From Arcticibacterium sp047623945 (GTDB lineage: Bacteria; Bacteroidota; Bacteroidia; Cytophagales; Spirosomataceae): a DNA stretch of 42,885 bases. Below the pieces are notes generated by a model. The model was not told the origin of the DNA. It did no database searches and worked only from the letters and a program-made list of their open reading frames with translations. The translations under genes and the position numbers were made by a program. Shown in pieces: positions 41,842 to 42,885 of the stretch. The stretch lies in NCBI GenBank assembly GCA_047623945.1, contig JBLHOT010000026.1:1-42885 (forward strand), read 5' to 3'. Every line of letters begins with the position of its first letter. Within the stretch, counting starts at the first letter, position 1.

Positions 41842-42885
41842 TTACCCAATCCAAAACAGAAATGATGTAATCACGTGCTGCATCCAAAACATTGCTTTAG
41901 CACTGTATTTCCATAAAAACCCATCAGTACTTTCTAGTGTATATGAATTATTGACCAAATTCAGATCCATCAAATTCTTTTTTTCAGGGTCTACATGAAC
42001 AGAACTGATGGCCTTTGGGTAAAGGTAACTTTTAGAGGTGCTCGCCGCATCCCATGTAAATAATTCTGAACTACCATCCTCAAAATTTACTTGTACATCT
42101 GTCGGTATCACAAACTTGCCTACTCTACTTAATGTGAAATATCCTTTCCCTGCAGCACTCCTTACTGTATCCACTCTATAATCACATGAATAAGATTTAT
42201 CAAAAGCCTGAGTAAAAAACCAGTCATAATTTTTTCCTAAAACCCTATTGGCAGTATTAGTAAAATCACTAAATCGGGGATGTTTAAACTGCCACTCCTG
42301 AAAGTACGCTCTCAAAACCGAATCTATTTTCTTTCTTCCTACCAAATTCTCAAAAGTGGTTAAAGCCATTGCCGTTTTTGTATAGGTCAAATCACCATAA
42401 ACTCCTTTTGGCAACTTCCATGATGGTTTATTTATTTCTGATAGCTCAGGATAATCCATTGTGACATAGGAGAATCGCGTACTTTCTTTATCACTTATTT
42501 GAAACCCAAATAAGTCCAAATTAGAGCCTTTGCCATAGCCCTCATCCATTATTCTGTTTTCCAAATATTGGTTAAAGCCTTCGTCTAAGAAAGCCTGTTC
42601 AAACTCATTACTGGCAAGCATTCCTTGAAAATATTGATGTCCAAACTCATGGACAGCGACTATTTCAGCCATTTTTAGCCAAGAACCCACACCAAAAGAA
42701 GTTCCACAAGTGACGAAAGTGGGATACTCCATGCCACCTGATCCAATCGCCTCCATAGGCGGATCTACCAATGTTAAAGTCTGATATGGATAACTCCCCA
42801 TCAGGTTTTCAAAGTAAGTCAAAGACTTTTCTGTTGCATCAAAATACCTTTTATGCTGGCCAGCGTGCTCTGGCTGCATGAGAGC
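41842..42885 (-). CDS. M1 family aminopeptidase, C-terminal part (5' end beyond the window)
   Basis: The frame is open to the right edge, so about 347 residues of the C-terminal part are visible. The substrate-binding segment SGGMEYPTF is followed by HEFGH and, 18 residues after, the third zinc ligand in LDEGFNQYLE. This is the M1 gluzincin catalytic core (APN-like). The rest is helical and beta sandwich, and the tail has a hydrophobic stretch (MFWMQHVITSFLFWIG). Length and signal peptide cannot be judged here. It is convergent with folB. Confidence 0.92.
   Translation of the reverse strand, partial: ALMQPEHAGQHKRYFDATEKSLTYFENLMGSYPYQTLTLVDPPMEAIGSGGMEYPTFVTCGTSFGVGSWLKMAEIVAVHEFGHQYFQGMLASNEFEQAFLDEGFNQYLENRIMDEGYGKGSNLDLFGFQISDKESTRFSYVTMDYPELSEINKPSWKLPKGVYGDLTYTKTAMALTTFENLVGRKKIDSVLRAYFQEWQFKHPRFSDFTNTANRVLGKNYDWFFTQAFDKSYSCDYRVDTVRSAAGKGYFTLSRVGKFVIPTDVQVNFEDGSSELFTWDAASTSKSYLYPKAISSVHVDPEKKNLMDLNLVNNSYTLESTDGFLWKYSAKAMFWMQHVITSFLFWIG

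Noticed and set aside
1..42885. tRNA genes, CRISPR arrays, insertion sequences or prophage
   Set aside because: I found no T-loop pattern outside coding sequence, no regularly spaced repeats, and no transposase or phage motif.

Overview
The window looks like chromosomal core sequence of a member of the Bacteroidota, probably the order Cytophagales. The evidence is low-GC DNA, A-rich leaders without Shine-Dalgarno sequences, repeated promoters of the TTG-N17-23-TAnnTTTG type, a type IX secretion C-terminal domain, a DUF4270 lipoprotein, a TonB-dependent receptor with a carboxypeptidase-like N-terminal domain, and the gene orders rpmH-rnpA-S41 peptidase-tsaB and GT5-like/DUF4270/glmS/panC. I see no tRNA, rRNA, insertion sequence, prophage or CRISPR array. 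The genus assignment is inference.

Layout. 1-2.8 kb: a DUF4386 membrane protein cut by the window edge (with a probable frameshift), a TfoX-N protein, a DUF1624-type membrane protein and a small multi-pass membrane protein. 2.8-10.5 kb: two convergent genes for exported caspase-fold (C14) proteins, one fused to a very long TPR region and one preceded by a small acidic lipoprotein gene, followed by a TPR-sensor histidine kinase. 10.5-13.2 kb: pgk and the divergent rpsF-rpsR-rplI operon. 13.4-18.6 kb, minus strand: a small cytochrome c, a GNAT acetyltransferase paired with a bacterial FAN1 nuclease, and a TonB-dependent receptor. 18.7-21.2 kb: a single-domain response regulator coupled to a metallo-beta-lactamase-fold hydrolase, a YcxB-like protein, and a small unknown gene beside a cluster of TTTGGCAC repeats.

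21.2-28 kb: a 1153-residue thermolysin-like M4 protease exported by type IX secretion, and a tightly coupled pair of genes of unknown function, one cytoplasmic and one exported. 28.2-31.7 kb: hpf, tsaB, an S41 protease, rnpA and rpmH, with clear hairpin terminators. 31.7-38.7 kb: an M61 peptidase without a PDZ domain, then the GT5-like protein, DUF4270 lipoprotein, glmS, panC and ytxJ. 38.7-42.9 kb: an Sfp-type phosphopantetheinyl transferase, a WD40 protein, a DivIVA/helix-hairpin-helix protein coupled to folB, and the C-terminal part of an M1 aminopeptidase running off the right edge.

Most genes are housekeeping or envelope functions. The parts most likely to hold undescribed biology are the caspase/lipoprotein/TPR-kinase neighbourhood (2.8-10.5 kb), the coupled unknown pair (25.0-28.0 kb), the DivIVA-HHH protein, the degenerate GT5 protein, and the TTTGGCAC repeat cluster. 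Several starts are proposed downstream of the longest possible reading frame (rpsR, rnpA, glmS, DUF4270, the small lipoprotein and the 20.7 kb gene), and rpmH, too short for most ORF cut-offs, is added.
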